Under the pieces are notes generated by a model. That model was given only the letters and a program-made list of their open reading frames with translations, had not been told where the DNA came from and did not search any database. A stretch of DNA of 38,934 nt from Ignavibacteriales bacterium (GTDB lineage: Bacteria; Bacteroidota; Ignavibacteria; UBA10030). Position 1 is the stretch's first letter. Each line of letters opens with the position of its first letter. The stretch is taken from the NCBI GenBank assembly GCA_016207415.1, contig JACQPT010000200.1, forward strand, positions 1 through 38,934, in the 5' to 3' direction. The position numbers and the translations under genes are program-made. Positions 1 to 9,171 of the stretch are shown here, piece after piece.

Positions 1-1632
1 CCTCCACCCTCTCACGCTACCACTTCCTCCCGCAAAGAATCTGCGTGTCACAGGAACGAATGGCGACGTTGGATTACCATAGATCTCAGCAAAACCTCCG
101 GAAAGCTTCAACGCCCAAACGACATTCCTCTCTCCAGATGGATCCCAATACCATTGAGCGAGTCCCGCAATCTTGTAGTATTGCGAATATGGCAATCCCG
201 TACCGAAGAGACTACCAAACAAGGATGGCAGAAATCCGGCTTCTTCCACTGATATCGAATGTATGAAACCGTCCGAGGGGGTGAACAAATCGTTTCTTTT
301 GTCGCGTTGAAGGGTGATGGCGATGATCGAATTGAATTGACGTTGGAGATTGGGGTCAGTGGTATCGAGACCTCCTCCGCCGAACTCTGTCGGGTCGATA
401 CGCTGGAGATTCCAGTCAACGAAGAGGCGCGTATAGGTTGCGGTTTGTGCGGTAACGCCTAAACGTCCTTGAAGAATGGGATTATAATAGGTCCTCTGTT
501 TGTCGAGAATTGCGGAGAGAGTTGCGGTAAGCGTTACTTTGTTTGTGATAAAAAATGGCTGGACCAACTGTGTCGACAAATCGATGTACGATACAATGGA
601 GCTGTCGCTCAACCCTCGCTTGAATGCGCCCTGGAAGTCGATATCCTGGAGTTGAAGCGTCAGTCTTGTCGAGAAATTGCGTGCACCTCCGAGAAAATTT
701 CTGTTGTTATACCGCACCCCGAGGAGAAGGTTGAGGGCGTTGTCCTTGTCGTTGATGCCAACTTCAGGCGTCAGCTCGTTCAAGGGACGCGCGCGAACAG
801 AAACTCGGATTGGAATATCGAGTTTCTCTCTCGAAGTGTCCGGAAGGGTATGGTCAATCCTCGTGGTCTCGAAAATTCCAAGCCGATTCAGATTCCTTTC
901 ACTTTCAAGCTTACGCGCTTCGCTATAATAGTCGCCCGTCTGAAAATCGAGGTGCCGCATGACGATGGAGGTGTCAACCCGTTCGACAGCAGAAGTGTCT
1001 TGAATGACGTGAATCGCTCCGAAACGGTACCTCGCGCCCGCAAGGAAAGTATATCTCAGCGCCACGTTATTCGTAGACGCGTAGCGCGTGGCTGTAGGAG
1101 TTTCTACTTTGAGGTTGACATAGCCATAGTTTGCGAACAGACCGACGATGCGGCCCAGCTCCGCCTGTACTCCCTCCGTAACAAACGGATCCCCAACTTC
1201 TATCAACGGATTAGCTCGGATTTCATCCATAAGCTCTTGTGGAAGGGCTTGAATTCCCTTGTATTCAACCGTGTCGAGGAGAGACCTCTGACCCTCTTGG
1301 ATAAGGAATGTCAGCGATACTCTCTTGTCTGCGTGAAGGAAAATAATGGTCGTGTCGATGCGGGCATGAAAAAAACCATTGTTCTCGTAGTACTTCGCGA
1401 GGCGAACATAGTCGGACTCAAAAACGATGGGATCATAGTATTCGGGCTTTGAATAGAGGATTTTCCACAACCACCATGGCGTCTCGCGGGATTGAATGGC
1501 ACTCAACAGTTGGTCATCGCTCAAAATGCGGTTCCCTTCAAATCGTAGCAACCCGACTTCATACGACTCCTGGGCATGGAGCGGGATAAACAAACAAAGG
1601 AACATCGTAGGGAAAGTAAAGCGTCTGCTCAT
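1..1632 (-). CDS. Omp85 family (BamA/TamA-like) outer membrane protein, partial (C-terminus beyond window start)
   Basis: Manual minus-strand translation is open from ATG at 1632 to base 1: MSRRFTFPTMFLCLFIPLHAQESYEVGLLRFEGNRILSDDQLLSAI... Signal peptide, POTRA-like segments, then ...RRFFAGGSGSVRGWR, matching the Omp85 VRG[FYW] motif. Absent from ORF track because no stop lies in the window. Confidence 0.88.
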   Translation of the reverse strand, partial: MSRRFTFPTMFLCLFIPLHAQESYEVGLLRFEGNRILSDDQLLSAIQSRETPWWLWKILYSKPEYYDPIVFESDYVRLAKYYENNGFFHARIDTTIIFLHADKRVSLTFLIQEGQRSLLDTVEYKGIQALPQELMDEIRANPLIEVGDPFVTEGVQAELGRIVGLFANYGYVNLKVETPTATRYASTNNVALRYTFLAGARYRFGAIHVIQDTSAVERVDTSIVMRHLDFQTGDYYSEARKLESERNLNRLGIFETTRIDHTLPDTSREKLDIPIRVSVRARPLNELTPEVGINDKDNALNLLLGVRYNNRNFLGGARNFSTRLTLQLQDIDFQGAFKRGLSDSSIVSYIDLSTQLVQPFFITNKVTLTATLSAILDKQRTYYNPILQGRLGVTAQTATYTRLFVDWNLQRIDPTEFGGGGLDTTDPNLQRQFNSIIAITLQRDKRNDLFTPSDGFIHSISVEEAGFLPSLFGSLFGTGLPYSQYYKIAGLAQWYWDPSGERNVVWALKLSGGFAEIYGNPTSPFVPVTRRFFAGGSGSVRGWR

Positions 1633-1636
1633 GCTG

Positions 1637-1671
1637 AAAAAACAAAAAAAGCCCAGCAACACTTGCCGGGC
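1637..1671 (-). terminator. Rho-independent terminator
   Basis: Minus strand GCCCGGCAA-GTG-TTGCTGGGC followed by TTTTTTTGTTTTTT; 4+4 bp stem with one C/A mismatch. U-tract ends about 4 nt before the Omp85 ATG. Confidence 0.8.
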
Positions 1672-1729
1672 CTTTGATGCGGCTTGAATTGAAATCTCCC
1701 GTGTCGAGAATTAGAAGATGTCCGGGTCC

Positions 1730-1963
1730 CTAGTATTCTTTGTCGTCCTCAAAGAAGAAATCTTCATCAGTCGGATAATCGGGCCAAATCTCTTCTATAC
1801 TCTCGTAAGGTTCATCGCTGTCCTCCAATTCCTCCAGGTTCTGCACGACCTGCGTCGGCGCGCCTGTGCGAACTGCGTAGTCAATCAATTCCTCCTTTGT
1901 CGCAGGCCATGGGGCGTCGTCTAAATACGAAGCAAGTTCGATTGTCCAAATCATTTTCGACAC
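1730..1963 (-). CDS. DUF2795 family small acidic protein
   Basis: 77 aa; WPATKEELIDYAVRTGAP..VVQNLEEL..YESIEEIWPDYPTDEDFFF resembles DUF2795 proteins. Confidence 0.8.
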   Translation of the reverse strand: MSKMIWTIELASYLDDAPWPATKEELIDYAVRTGAPTQVVQNLEELEDSDEPYESIEEIWPDYPTDEDFFFEDDKEY

Positions 1964-2012
1964 TCTCCTGTGAAGACCGGCTGTTCGAAATCATGCACGC
2001 ATTCAAGGAACG

Positions 2013-2978
2013 TTATTCATTGATCTGTTTCTGGGCGCGGTACTCTTCCTGACTGACATCGTCAAAGAAATAGTCTGAAGGGTTTTGCGATATCCCATTC
2101 AGCCGCACCTCATAATGCAAGTGAGGACCGCTCGAAAGCCCTGTATTGCCCGACCGCCCGATCATCATCCCGCGACGCACTTCTTCCCCATCCCTTACGA
2201 AGGTCTTGCTCAGGTGTGCATAGAGGGTTTTGTACCCGTAACCATGATTCACCTGGATCATGATTCCGTAACCGCCGTGACGACCGGCAAGTTCCACAGT
2301 CCCGTCGGCTGTCGCATACACGGGCGTACTCTGGTCGTTTGCAATGTCCAGGCCCTCGTGTTTTCGATAAATGTCAAGGATGGGATGCAGACGCATACCG
2401 AACCCTTTTTTTGCGTAATAACCATTCATAGGCTTGATTGCCGGCGTTCGGGCAAACTTCACTTTATTCGTCTCATAATGTTTCATGACCTCCGTGTAGC
2501 TTTTGAACTGAAGCTGAAGCTCACGGTCCGCCTTTTCCACGGTATTCCTGAGTACGTTGAGCAGATCGTTCACATCTGCTGAGGTGGTAAAGTCAATGCG
2601 ATCTTCCACGCCTCCGATGCCGGCTTTCCGAGTGTCTTCATCGATCGTCGGCAGGTCGACAAGTAAACGAAGTTGGTTCCCCTCCTCGTTGATCTGAGCG
2701 AGCTTCTTTTCGAGAACTTCAACGCGGCCCGCGACGATGCGCAAATGTTCCTTCAAAACGCGGTTTTCGTTCAGCAATGCATTTGTTCTCGCAATGCCGA
2801 TTCCTAGGACATCGCCGTTGGTCTGATTGATTTCGATAGTCAACCATAGCAGAGCAACGCCGGTAAGGACACCGAGAAGCGCCAGCTTGGTTTTCCCCCA
2901 CCTGAGTTCATGAAATCTCAGGGTCTTTGTCGAAAAATAATAGAGTTTCAGTCGATCCATCCCTGTAAAAATTTGCAC
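2013..2978 (-). CDS. M23 (LytM) family peptidoglycan DD-metalloendopeptidase, membrane anchored with coiled coil
   Basis: 321 aa; N-terminal TM, coiled coil, GFGMRLHPILDIYRKHEGLDIA and GPHLHYEVRLNG zinc motifs. ATG at 2960 is an alternative start. Confidence 0.92.
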   Translation of the reverse strand: MQIFTGMDRLKLYYFSTKTLRFHELRWGKTKLALLGVLTGVALLWLTIEINQTNGDVLGIGIARTNALLNENRVLKEHLRIVAGRVEVLEKKLAQINEEGNQLRLLVDLPTIDEDTRKAGIGGVEDRIDFTTSADVNDLLNVLRNTVEKADRELQLQFKSYTEVMKHYETNKVKFARTPAIKPMNGYYAKKGFGMRLHPILDIYRKHEGLDIANDQSTPVYATADGTVELAGRHGGYGIMIQVNHGYGYKTLYAHLSKTFVRDGEEVRRGMMIGRSGNTGLSSGPHLHYEVRLNGISQNPSDYFFDDVSQEEYRAQKQINE

Positions 2979-3017
2979 AAATTCGTCCGCCGCTCCCCTT
3001 CACGAAAAAGCAACCCG

Positions 3018-3046
3018 AAAATAGGAAATTATTGAAGTTTTGTCAA
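3018..3046 (-). promoter_or_regulatory. Sigma70-like promoter upstream of the M23 gene
   Basis: Minus strand TTGACA-N17-TATTTT; predicted +1 near 3011. Confidence 0.7.
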
Positions 3047-3055
3047 GGAAAGATG

Positions 3056-4057
3056 TTACTCAAAATCATGCTCAAAATAGTCTATGACGCGCTTCCCCTT
3101 TGTCTTTTCTGAAATGGCGTGGTCTAGTCGCTTCGAAAAAACCGTTGCCGCGTCATAACCGTAGTGCTTCAGGAGATAATCCAAGGCGATGACTTCGACA
3201 ATAACAGTAATGTTCTTGCCTGGGAAAATCGGCAATTTAATGTGAGATAGATCAACACCGAGGATGTTGATATTTTCATGGTCGAGGCCTGTTCGCGTGT
3301 ACTCCACGTCATTCTTCCATTCCTGGAGCTCAACGACAAGCTCAACTCTTTTCTGGAATCGAATGGAACGAATGCCGAACACTGCCCTTACATCAATGAG
3401 TCCCAGACCGCGGATTTCCATGAAATGCTTGACAACATCGGATCCAGCACCCATCAAGATCCCTTCCCCCTTGCGCGTAATCATGACGACATCGTCAGAA
3501 ACGAGCCGGTGTCCGCGTTCGATCAAATCAAGCGCAACTTCGCTTTTACCGATACCCGATCGACCCGAAAGAAGCACGCCAATCCCATAGACATCTATGA
3601 ATGAGCCATGAACAACGGTCTGGGGAGCAAACTGGTCGTCGAGAAAATCGCTAAGGAAGTAGACTAGTTTTGTTGTTTCGAAAGGCGTTTCGAAAACGGA
3701 AACCTTCTGCTTCGTTGCGATGGCCAAGAGCTCTTTGTCAATGGAATTGCCGTTTGTCACGATAATGCAGGGGAGGTCGAATTGAAAGATTGTGTTAAAG
3801 GCCTTTAAACGCTCCGGCATGCTCAGATGGTTGAGATACCGGACTTCAGTGTTCCCGAAAACCTGAACACGGTCGTAGGTAAACAACTCAACATAACCGG
3901 CAAGTGCAAGACCCGGCCGATGGATGTTCTTATCGCGGATTTCTTTTTCGAATCCCGCATCACCGTTGATAGCCTTCAAGTTGAGCCGACTTTTGTTCGA
4001 CTCAAACAGAAACCCCACAGAGATGTTTTTCTTCCGTGTTTCTTTGAGATTGTTCAA
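3056..4057 (-). CDS. hprK: HPr kinase/phosphorylase
   Basis: 333 aa; Walker A GRSGIGKSE, HprK signature EIRGLGLIDVRAVFGIRSIR. TTG start as called; a downstream start is possible. Confidence 0.93.
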   Translation of the reverse strand: MNNLKETRKKNISVGFLFESNKSRLNLKAINGDAGFEKEIRDKNIHRPGLALAGYVELFTYDRVQVFGNTEVRYLNHLSMPERLKAFNTIFQFDLPCIIVTNGNSIDKELLAIATKQKVSVFETPFETTKLVYFLSDFLDDQFAPQTVVHGSFIDVYGIGVLLSGRSGIGKSEVALDLIERGHRLVSDDVVMITRKGEGILMGAGSDVVKHFMEIRGLGLIDVRAVFGIRSIRFQKRVELVVELQEWKNDVEYTRTGLDHENINILGVDLSHIKLPIFPGKNITVIVEVIALDYLLKHYGYDAATVFSKRLDHAISEKTKGKRVIDYFEHDFE

Positions 4058-4071
4058 GGCCCTGGCTTCAA

Positions 4072-4407
4072 TTAGACAACTTTCTGGCGAACCCGGCGGA
4101 CGGCTATACGATCTTTTGAATGAAGTTTCGCTTTGTACTTTTTTAGCTGGACCAGAACCTTTTCAACCGCAACGTCGATCGATTTGGAAAAATCGTCGGT
4201 TTTGGCAACAGACGTCAATGTGGCATTGTGAACTGACAGGTTCACCTCCGCAATCTTCAGACTATTTCGCGGCTTTTCGTAGTTGAGAATGATTACTCCC
4301 TTGATGATGCCGTCATAGTAATGCGCAAGCCGTCCCACCGCCTCTTCTGCGTATTCAACAAGTGTTGGATGTGCCTTAAAGTGCCTTGATGTAGTATGAA
4401 TTCGCAT
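4072..4407 (-). CDS. hpf: Ribosome hibernation-promoting factor (short HPF/RaiA type)
   Basis: 111 aa; MRIHTTSRHFKAHPTLVEYAEEAVGRLAHYYDGIIKGVIIL...KSIDVAVEKVLVQLKKYKAKL. Confidence 0.9.
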   Translation of the reverse strand: MRIHTTSRHFKAHPTLVEYAEEAVGRLAHYYDGIIKGVIILNYEKPRNSLKIAEVNLSVHNATLTSVAKTDDFSKSIDVAVEKVLVQLKKYKAKLHSKDRIAVRRVRQKVV

Positions 4408-4445
4408 AAACCGGTTCCTTCCATGAGCAGATCATTCTTCAGTCG

Positions 4446-5348
4446 TCAAGCTTTGGGATGCGACCGTTGATATACCTTTCTCAATCTGTCTGTTGAAATA
4501 TGGGTATAAACTTGGGTCGTTGACAGACTCTCATGTCCGAGAAACTCTTTGACAGCGCGCAGATCGGCGCCCCTGTTCAGCAGGTGTGTTGCAAAAGTGT
4601 GCCGCAATACGTGCGGGCTCTTCTTTTCAATCTCCGAAACCGCAGTAATGGTTCTTTTGACCATCCTTGCCACTGCGGAGGCGTACATGCGTTTACCGTT
4701 TTTCAACGCAAATAAGGGGGCCTCCTTGTTATAGCTTCCGTTTTGATGAGTCTGACTATTCCTTTCTGACAAATATGTGCGAAGAGCTTCCACCGCTTTC
4801 CTTCCCACCGGAATGATCCTCTCTTTCCTGCCTTTTCCCCGAACTTTCATCGTTCCGCTGCTAAGGTTGACTTCATCAACATTGAGTCCAATCAATTCGC
4901 TCAAGCGGATTCCGGAGCTGTAAAAGAGCTCAAGGACTGCCTTGTCCCGCTTTCCCTCAAGAGTCGAGGTGTCAGGCACGTCGAGGAGCCGGGCAACAGC
5001 CGGTTCATCGAGAATTTCGGGAAGCCGTTTCTCACGGGCGGGACTCATCAGCGTAAGCGTCGGGTTTGCATCGACGATGTTTTTTCGAACCAGGTACTTG
5101 AAAAACGAGCGCAATGAAGCTACTTTCCGGGCGATGCTTCTCCTGCTGAATCCCTCGTCGAGTTTTGCTCCAAGATATGAGCGGAGCGTATTGCGGTCGA
5201 CCGCTGCCAATGACTCGATCCGTTCAGCCCCGAGAAACTCGAGAAATTGGCCAAGGTCAATTGCGTAACTCTCAATTGTATGCGGTGAATAGTTGCGTTC
5301 TTGTTCCAGATACTGAAGATATGAACGAAGGGTTTTTTCCACAGGCAC
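4446..5348 (-). CDS. xerC: Tyrosine recombinase XerC/XerD type
   Basis: Catalytic motifs GIRLSEL, HVLRHTFATHLL, LGHESLSTTQVYTH. ORF track starts at 5393, but the GTG at 5348 overlaps the topA stop (TAGTG) and fits better. Confidence 0.92.
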   Translation of the reverse strand: MPVEKTLRSYLQYLEQERNYSPHTIESYAIDLGQFLEFLGAERIESLAAVDRNTLRSYLGAKLDEGFSRRSIARKVASLRSFFKYLVRKNIVDANPTLTLMSPAREKRLPEILDEPAVARLLDVPDTSTLEGKRDKAVLELFYSSGIRLSELIGLNVDEVNLSSGTMKVRGKGRKERIIPVGRKAVEALRTYLSERNSQTHQNGSYNKEAPLFALKNGKRMYASAVARMVKRTITAVSEIEKKSPHVLRHTFATHLLNRGADLRAVKEFLGHESLSTTQVYTHISTDRLRKVYQRSHPKA

Positions 5349-7606
5349 TAAGCGCTTATTACCATTTCTTCCTTTGTCAGCTCTTGCTTGCATTCAGGGC
5401 AGATCAGATATTCTCCCTTCGCTTGGCTGTACTTCATGACAACATAAGGATTGCCACAGGTCCGGCAAGGTTCATTAACTGGTTTATCCCATGATGCAAA
5501 ATCGCAGTCGGGGTAACGCGAGCAGCCGTAGAATGTACGCCTGCCCTTCTTGGTCTTTCGCTCGATCAACTCGCCTTCTTTGCATTTCGGACATTTGATT
5601 CCCATCGAAATCGGTTTTGTGTTTTTGCATGTCGGATAGTTAGAGCAACCGAGGAAGGTTCCAAATCTCCCACCCTTGACAATCATGTCGCCCCCGCAGA
5701 GTTCGCATTTGATCCCCGCCACGTGTTGATGTTTTTCCTGGTCTTCCGCCAGTGGTTTTGTATTCTTGCATTCCGGATACCCCGAGCACGCCATGAACCG
5801 TCCGTTCCTTCCCCATTTGACCACCATGGGCCGGCCGCAGACTTCACATATTTCACCCGTCTTTTCCTGCAACGATTTTTTGATGTTCGACGCAAGGCTA
5901 TGTGCTTTTTCTGCTGCGTGATGAAAGGGCTCATAGAAATCTTGCATCACTTTCAGATAATTCTGTTTTCCCGAGGCGATGGTGTCGAGTTCCTCTTCCA
6001 GCTGGGCAGTGAATTTCACATTAAAGATTTCGGGGAAATACTTTACCAACAGGCCATTGACTTGGATGCCTAACTCGGTCGCGTACAACTTTCGCTCATT
6101 TTGCTCCACGTATTTACGGTCAAGAACCGTGCTGACGATAAGGGCATACGTACTGGGTCTTCCAATTCCAAGTGCCTCCAGATCTTTTACGAGACTGCTT
6201 TCAGTATATCTCCCAGGTGGTTTGGTGAAGTGCTGTCGTGGAATGACATTACGGACCTGCGTTTTCTGTCCAACTCCAATATTGGTCGGTATTTTCGAGG
6301 TCGGGTCGGCGTCGTCGGACTCTGAGCCATTCTCTTCCATCATGTCGTCGTATACTTGCAGGAATCCACGGAACAGGGAGAGCTGGTCGGTCGCGCGAAA
6401 GAGATAGTCCCCCCCTTGGACATCCACGGAAATTTGCTCAAACTGGGCGGCGGACATTTGGCAGGCAACAAACCGGTTCCAAATGAGTTCATATAATGCA
6501 TAGATGTCTTTATCGACGTATTTCTTGACAAACTTGGGAGAAAACTTCGTTGAGGTGGGGCGTATCGCTTCATGCGCATCTTGCGAGGCCTTGCCTTTTT
6601 TGTAAAGACGCGCTTCCTTGGGGACATATTCTTTCCCGTAGCTTTCGTAGATATACTCCCGCACGTGTGCTACGGCCTCTCCGCTCAGCCTTGTTGAATC
6701 TGTCCTCATGTAAGTAATAAGTCCCGTCATTCCCTCCTCACCCAACTCCACACCCTCATACAGCTTCTGAGCCAACATCATGGTTCTTTTGGCGGAGAAT
6801 CGAAGCCGGCGGGCCGCCTCCTGTTGCAGCGTGCTTGTGATAAACGGCGCCGGAGGGTTGCGCTTGATGGGTTTCCGGTCGATGGAAGTGACCTCAAAAC
6901 TCTGCTTCTGAATATCCGCCACGTAGCCCCGGGCTGTGGTTTCATCGGGAATCTTGGGGTCTTCGCCGGCCACTTTGAAAAGCTTTGCGAGAAAATAGTC
7001 CCCGTGTTGCGTCTGAAAATCGCCCGTGATCGACCAGTATTCCTCCGGGATGAACCCCTTGATGGCCTTTTCCCGTTCGCAGATAAGCCGCAAAGCTACA
7101 GACTGGACTCTCCCCGCCGACAGTCCGTAAAAGAAAGTCTTCCAGATAAAAGGACTCACCTTGTATCCGACAATTCGGTCCATCGCTCTACGAGCCTGTT
7201 GAGACAGGACAAGGTTTTTGTCAATATGCTTGGGATGGGCCATGCCGTCGCGTATGCCGTCTGCCGTGATTTCATGGAACAACACACGCTTGATGCTTTT
7301 GTTGACGTCTTTGATTTCGTCTGCTATATGGGCGGCAATAGCTTCTCCTTCGCGGTCCGGGTCAGTGGCAATGTACACATGCTTTGCCTTTGCCGCCTTT
7401 CCGCGCAGCCGTTCGATCACTTCTTCCTTCCCTTCAATCGTCTCGTAAACGACGTCGAAACCGTTTTCGATATCCACACTCAACTTACTCTTCGGGAGGT
7501 TTTTGATATGGCCAACAGAGGCTTCGACCAAAAACTCCTTGCCAAGATACTTGTTAATCGTTTTCGCTTTCGAGGGTGATTCTACTATGACAAAAGATTT
7601 TTCCAT
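5348..7606 (-). CDS. topA: DNA topoisomerase I (type IA) with C-terminal zinc ribbons
   Basis: 752 aa; MEKSFVIVESPSKAKTINKYLG, ATDPDREGEAIAAHI, GLITYMRTDSTRLS, multiple CxxC zinc fingers. Confidence 0.97.
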   Translation of the reverse strand: MEKSFVIVESPSKAKTINKYLGKEFLVEASVGHIKNLPKSKLSVDIENGFDVVYETIEGKEEVIERLRGKAAKAKHVYIATDPDREGEAIAAHIADEIKDVNKSIKRVLFHEITADGIRDGMAHPKHIDKNLVLSQQARRAMDRIVGYKVSPFIWKTFFYGLSAGRVQSVALRLICEREKAIKGFIPEEYWSITGDFQTQHGDYFLAKLFKVAGEDPKIPDETTARGYVADIQKQSFEVTSIDRKPIKRNPPAPFITSTLQQEAARRLRFSAKRTMMLAQKLYEGVELGEEGMTGLITYMRTDSTRLSGEAVAHVREYIYESYGKEYVPKEARLYKKGKASQDAHEAIRPTSTKFSPKFVKKYVDKDIYALYELIWNRFVACQMSAAQFEQISVDVQGGDYLFRATDQLSLFRGFLQVYDDMMEENGSESDDADPTSKIPTNIGVGQKTQVRNVIPRQHFTKPPGRYTESSLVKDLEALGIGRPSTYALIVSTVLDRKYVEQNERKLYATELGIQVNGLLVKYFPEIFNVKFTAQLEEELDTIASGKQNYLKVMQDFYEPFHHAAEKAHSLASNIKKSLQEKTGEICEVCGRPMVVKWGRNGRFMACSGYPECKNTKPLAEDQEKHQHVAGIKCELCGGDMIVKGGRFGTFLGCSNYPTCKNTKPISMGIKCPKCKEGELIERKTKKGRRTFYGCSRYPDCDFASWDKPVNEPCRTCGNPYVVMKYSQAKGEYLICPECKQELTKEEMVISA

Positions 7607-7623
7607 TTTCTAAACAAAACCTG

Positions 7624-8079
7624 TTAATGTATCGTATCGTTCGTGCCCAGGGACATGCGTCCTCCCGTGTTCGAGGGGCTGTTGGCATCGAAAAGAATTC
7701 CGGCAACGAATGACTTCATTTCTGGAATTCCCACCGCCCCGAACCCAGCCGCCATAATCCGTTCGATGATTGTTTCTATATCGGCATTGCTGACCAGACC
7801 CAGTTGATGACACTGAAGCACATATCCAAAGGCTTCCGAAGAAATCACGAGCTTCTCCGCTTCGTTGAGGACCCGATGGGATGATTCACCGCTCTTTTCG
7901 GGAGAGATCAGCTGCTGTCCGATGGACATCCGCTCAAAAACCCAGGAAAATGCGGTGGAGATTTCACTCTGCGTGTAGCCGCTGTTCGTCAGCAGAGAAA
8001 CGTCGACCTCGCTGAGCTGCTTGTTGGATTTCAGCTCGCTGACCAAAAAAAGGATGATCTCGACGATACGTTCCTGCAT
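7624..8079 (-). CDS. smg: Smg/DUF494 family protein
   Basis: 151 aa; MQERIVEIILFLVSEL...GYTQSEISTAFSWVFER; sits next to topA as in other bacteria. Confidence 0.8.
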   Translation of the reverse strand: MQERIVEIILFLVSELKSNKQLSEVDVSLLTNSGYTQSEISTAFSWVFERMSIGQQLISPEKSGESSHRVLNEAEKLVISSEAFGYVLQCHQLGLVSNADIETIIERIMAAGFGAVGIPEMKSFVAGILFDANSPSNTGGRMSLGTNDTIH

Positions 8080-8087
8080 ATTCTCCC

Positions 8088-8507
8088 CTACACTTTTTCG
8101 CCCAATTTCATCAGATAGTGGTTTTCCTTTCTTTTCATATCCACTTTTTGAGGCCTCGTCGCGTCACGATAGCCCAAAACGTGCAGGGTCCCGTGTATAA
8201 GCAGACGCCGCGCCTCATTTCCATACGTGACTTTGTACGCCCTGGCCTGGGTGCGCACCTTGTCCAAATTGACGTAGATTTCTCCGTCAACTCCCGTCTC
8301 AGGGTCAGCAGAAAATGCCATGACATCGGTTGAATAGTTGTGATTCAAATATTGCTTGTTGAGCCTTCGCATGTACGCGTGATGCGTAAAAACGACGGAA
8401 AGTCCGACCGCAGGGAGTCGTTCACCCTGAAGTACGCTCCTCACTGTCCTTAAAGTTTCCTTCCGTGAGAATCTCAGGAAAGGGTGATTGTTGGCCACGA
8501 CAAGCAT
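8088..8507 (-). CDS. ybeY: rRNA maturation RNase YbeY
   Basis: 139 aa; STDVMAFS...GEIYVNLDKV...LLIHGTLHVLGYRD. Confidence 0.9.
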   Translation of the reverse strand: MLVVANNHPFLRFSRKETLRTVRSVLQGERLPAVGLSVVFTHHAYMRRLNKQYLNHNYSTDVMAFSADPETGVDGEIYVNLDKVRTQARAYKVTYGNEARRLLIHGTLHVLGYRDATRPQKVDMKRKENHYLMKLGEKV

Positions 8508-9010
8508 TATGCCTTCGCTTTCGATGCGCGGCCACGCACAGGCGCTCGCGATTTGCTTCTACGTGATTCTGACGTGACATCCGGCAACACTGCTTCTGTA
8601 AGCGACAGCGCGATGCCCGAGAGCATGACCTCAGGTCCTAGTCTGGTAAAATCCCCGGAAAGAATATCGCGGTCCACATTTGCGTATAGCGAACATCCTC
8701 CCTCTTTTTCGACGGTGAGGCCGGAGAGTTTTCCGCTGAATTCGCTCACGAAGGTCACTTCTCCCAACATTTCGCTCACGACAAATCCTGTGCAGAAGTG
8801 TAGTTGTAAATGCGAGGCCGGTGTGTAGACAGAGATCAAGGTGCCCTTTTTCCTGCCGATCGGGATGCTGGGGTAAATCTCGAGAGCGATTTTTCGATTT
8901 TGCTGCGTATTATCGATCTCGAAGCGATAACAATTCTTCGACTTTCTCGCATCAACTTGAAGGATTCGGGAGAGTTTCCTGATATCTTTGTCCGATAATT
9001 CAAAGCTCAT
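8507..9010 (-). CDS. Conserved protein of unknown function, first cistron of the ybeY-smg-topA-xerC operon
   Basis: 167 aa; SD-like AGGAAGG upstream of ATG; stop overlaps ybeY start (TAATG). Confidence 0.8.
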   Translation of the reverse strand: MSFELSDKDIRKLSRILQVDARKSKNCYRFEIDNTQQNRKIALEIYPSIPIGRKKGTLISVYTPASHLQLHFCTGFVVSEMLGEVTFVSEFSGKLSGLTVEKEGGCSLYANVDRDILSGDFTRLGPEVMLSGIALSLTEAVLPDVTSESRRSKSRAPVRGRASKAKA

Positions 9011-9030
9011 GGGACCTTCCTCAAGCCTGC

Positions 9031-9074
9031 GAAAATAAAAAGCCCCGCACTCTCATCTGTAGCGAAGTCGGGGC
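9031..9074 (-). terminator. Rho-independent terminator / candidate attenuator
   Basis: Minus strand GCCCCGACT...AGTGCGGGGC followed by TTTTTATTTT; U-tract ends about 20 nt before the ATG at 9010. Confidence 0.8.
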
Positions 9075-9140
9075 AGAACAAAACGTTGCGGTATGTTCGA
9101 CTGACGTTCCTGAGAATGTTTCTATTGTTCCTTGCCTCGT

Positions 9141-9169
9141 CAAGTGACTGACGCGTCATTCTTCACTTG
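9141..9169. repeat. Inverted repeat CAAGTGA...TCACTTG enclosing the palindrome TGACGCGTCA
   Basis: 7-bp arms at 9141-9147 and 9163-9169, 10-bp perfect palindrome at 9149-9158, lying over the predicted transcription start. Confidence 0.65.
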
Positions 9170-9171
9170 CA

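Noticed and set aside
469-1452. 327-aa plus-strand ORF
   Set aside because: Lies antisense to the Omp85 gene; composition and lack of motifs indicate a shadow ORF.
4446-5348. Tyrosine recombinase as a sign of a mobile element
   Set aside because: Coupled to topA among housekeeping genes, with no att-like repeats or cargo; consistent with chromosomal XerC.
6824-7579. 251-aa plus-strand ORF, with similar ones at 13393-14073 and 22295-23053
   Set aside because: All antisense to well-supported minus-strand genes (topA, TonB-dependent receptor, scpA/trpS).
8088-8507. YbeY lacking the third His of the HGxLHLxGYDH motif (reads HGTLHVLGYRDAT)
   Set aside because: From memory, YbeY proteins of the Bacteroidetes group often carry GYKD-type variants, so not treated as novel; an alignment should confirm.
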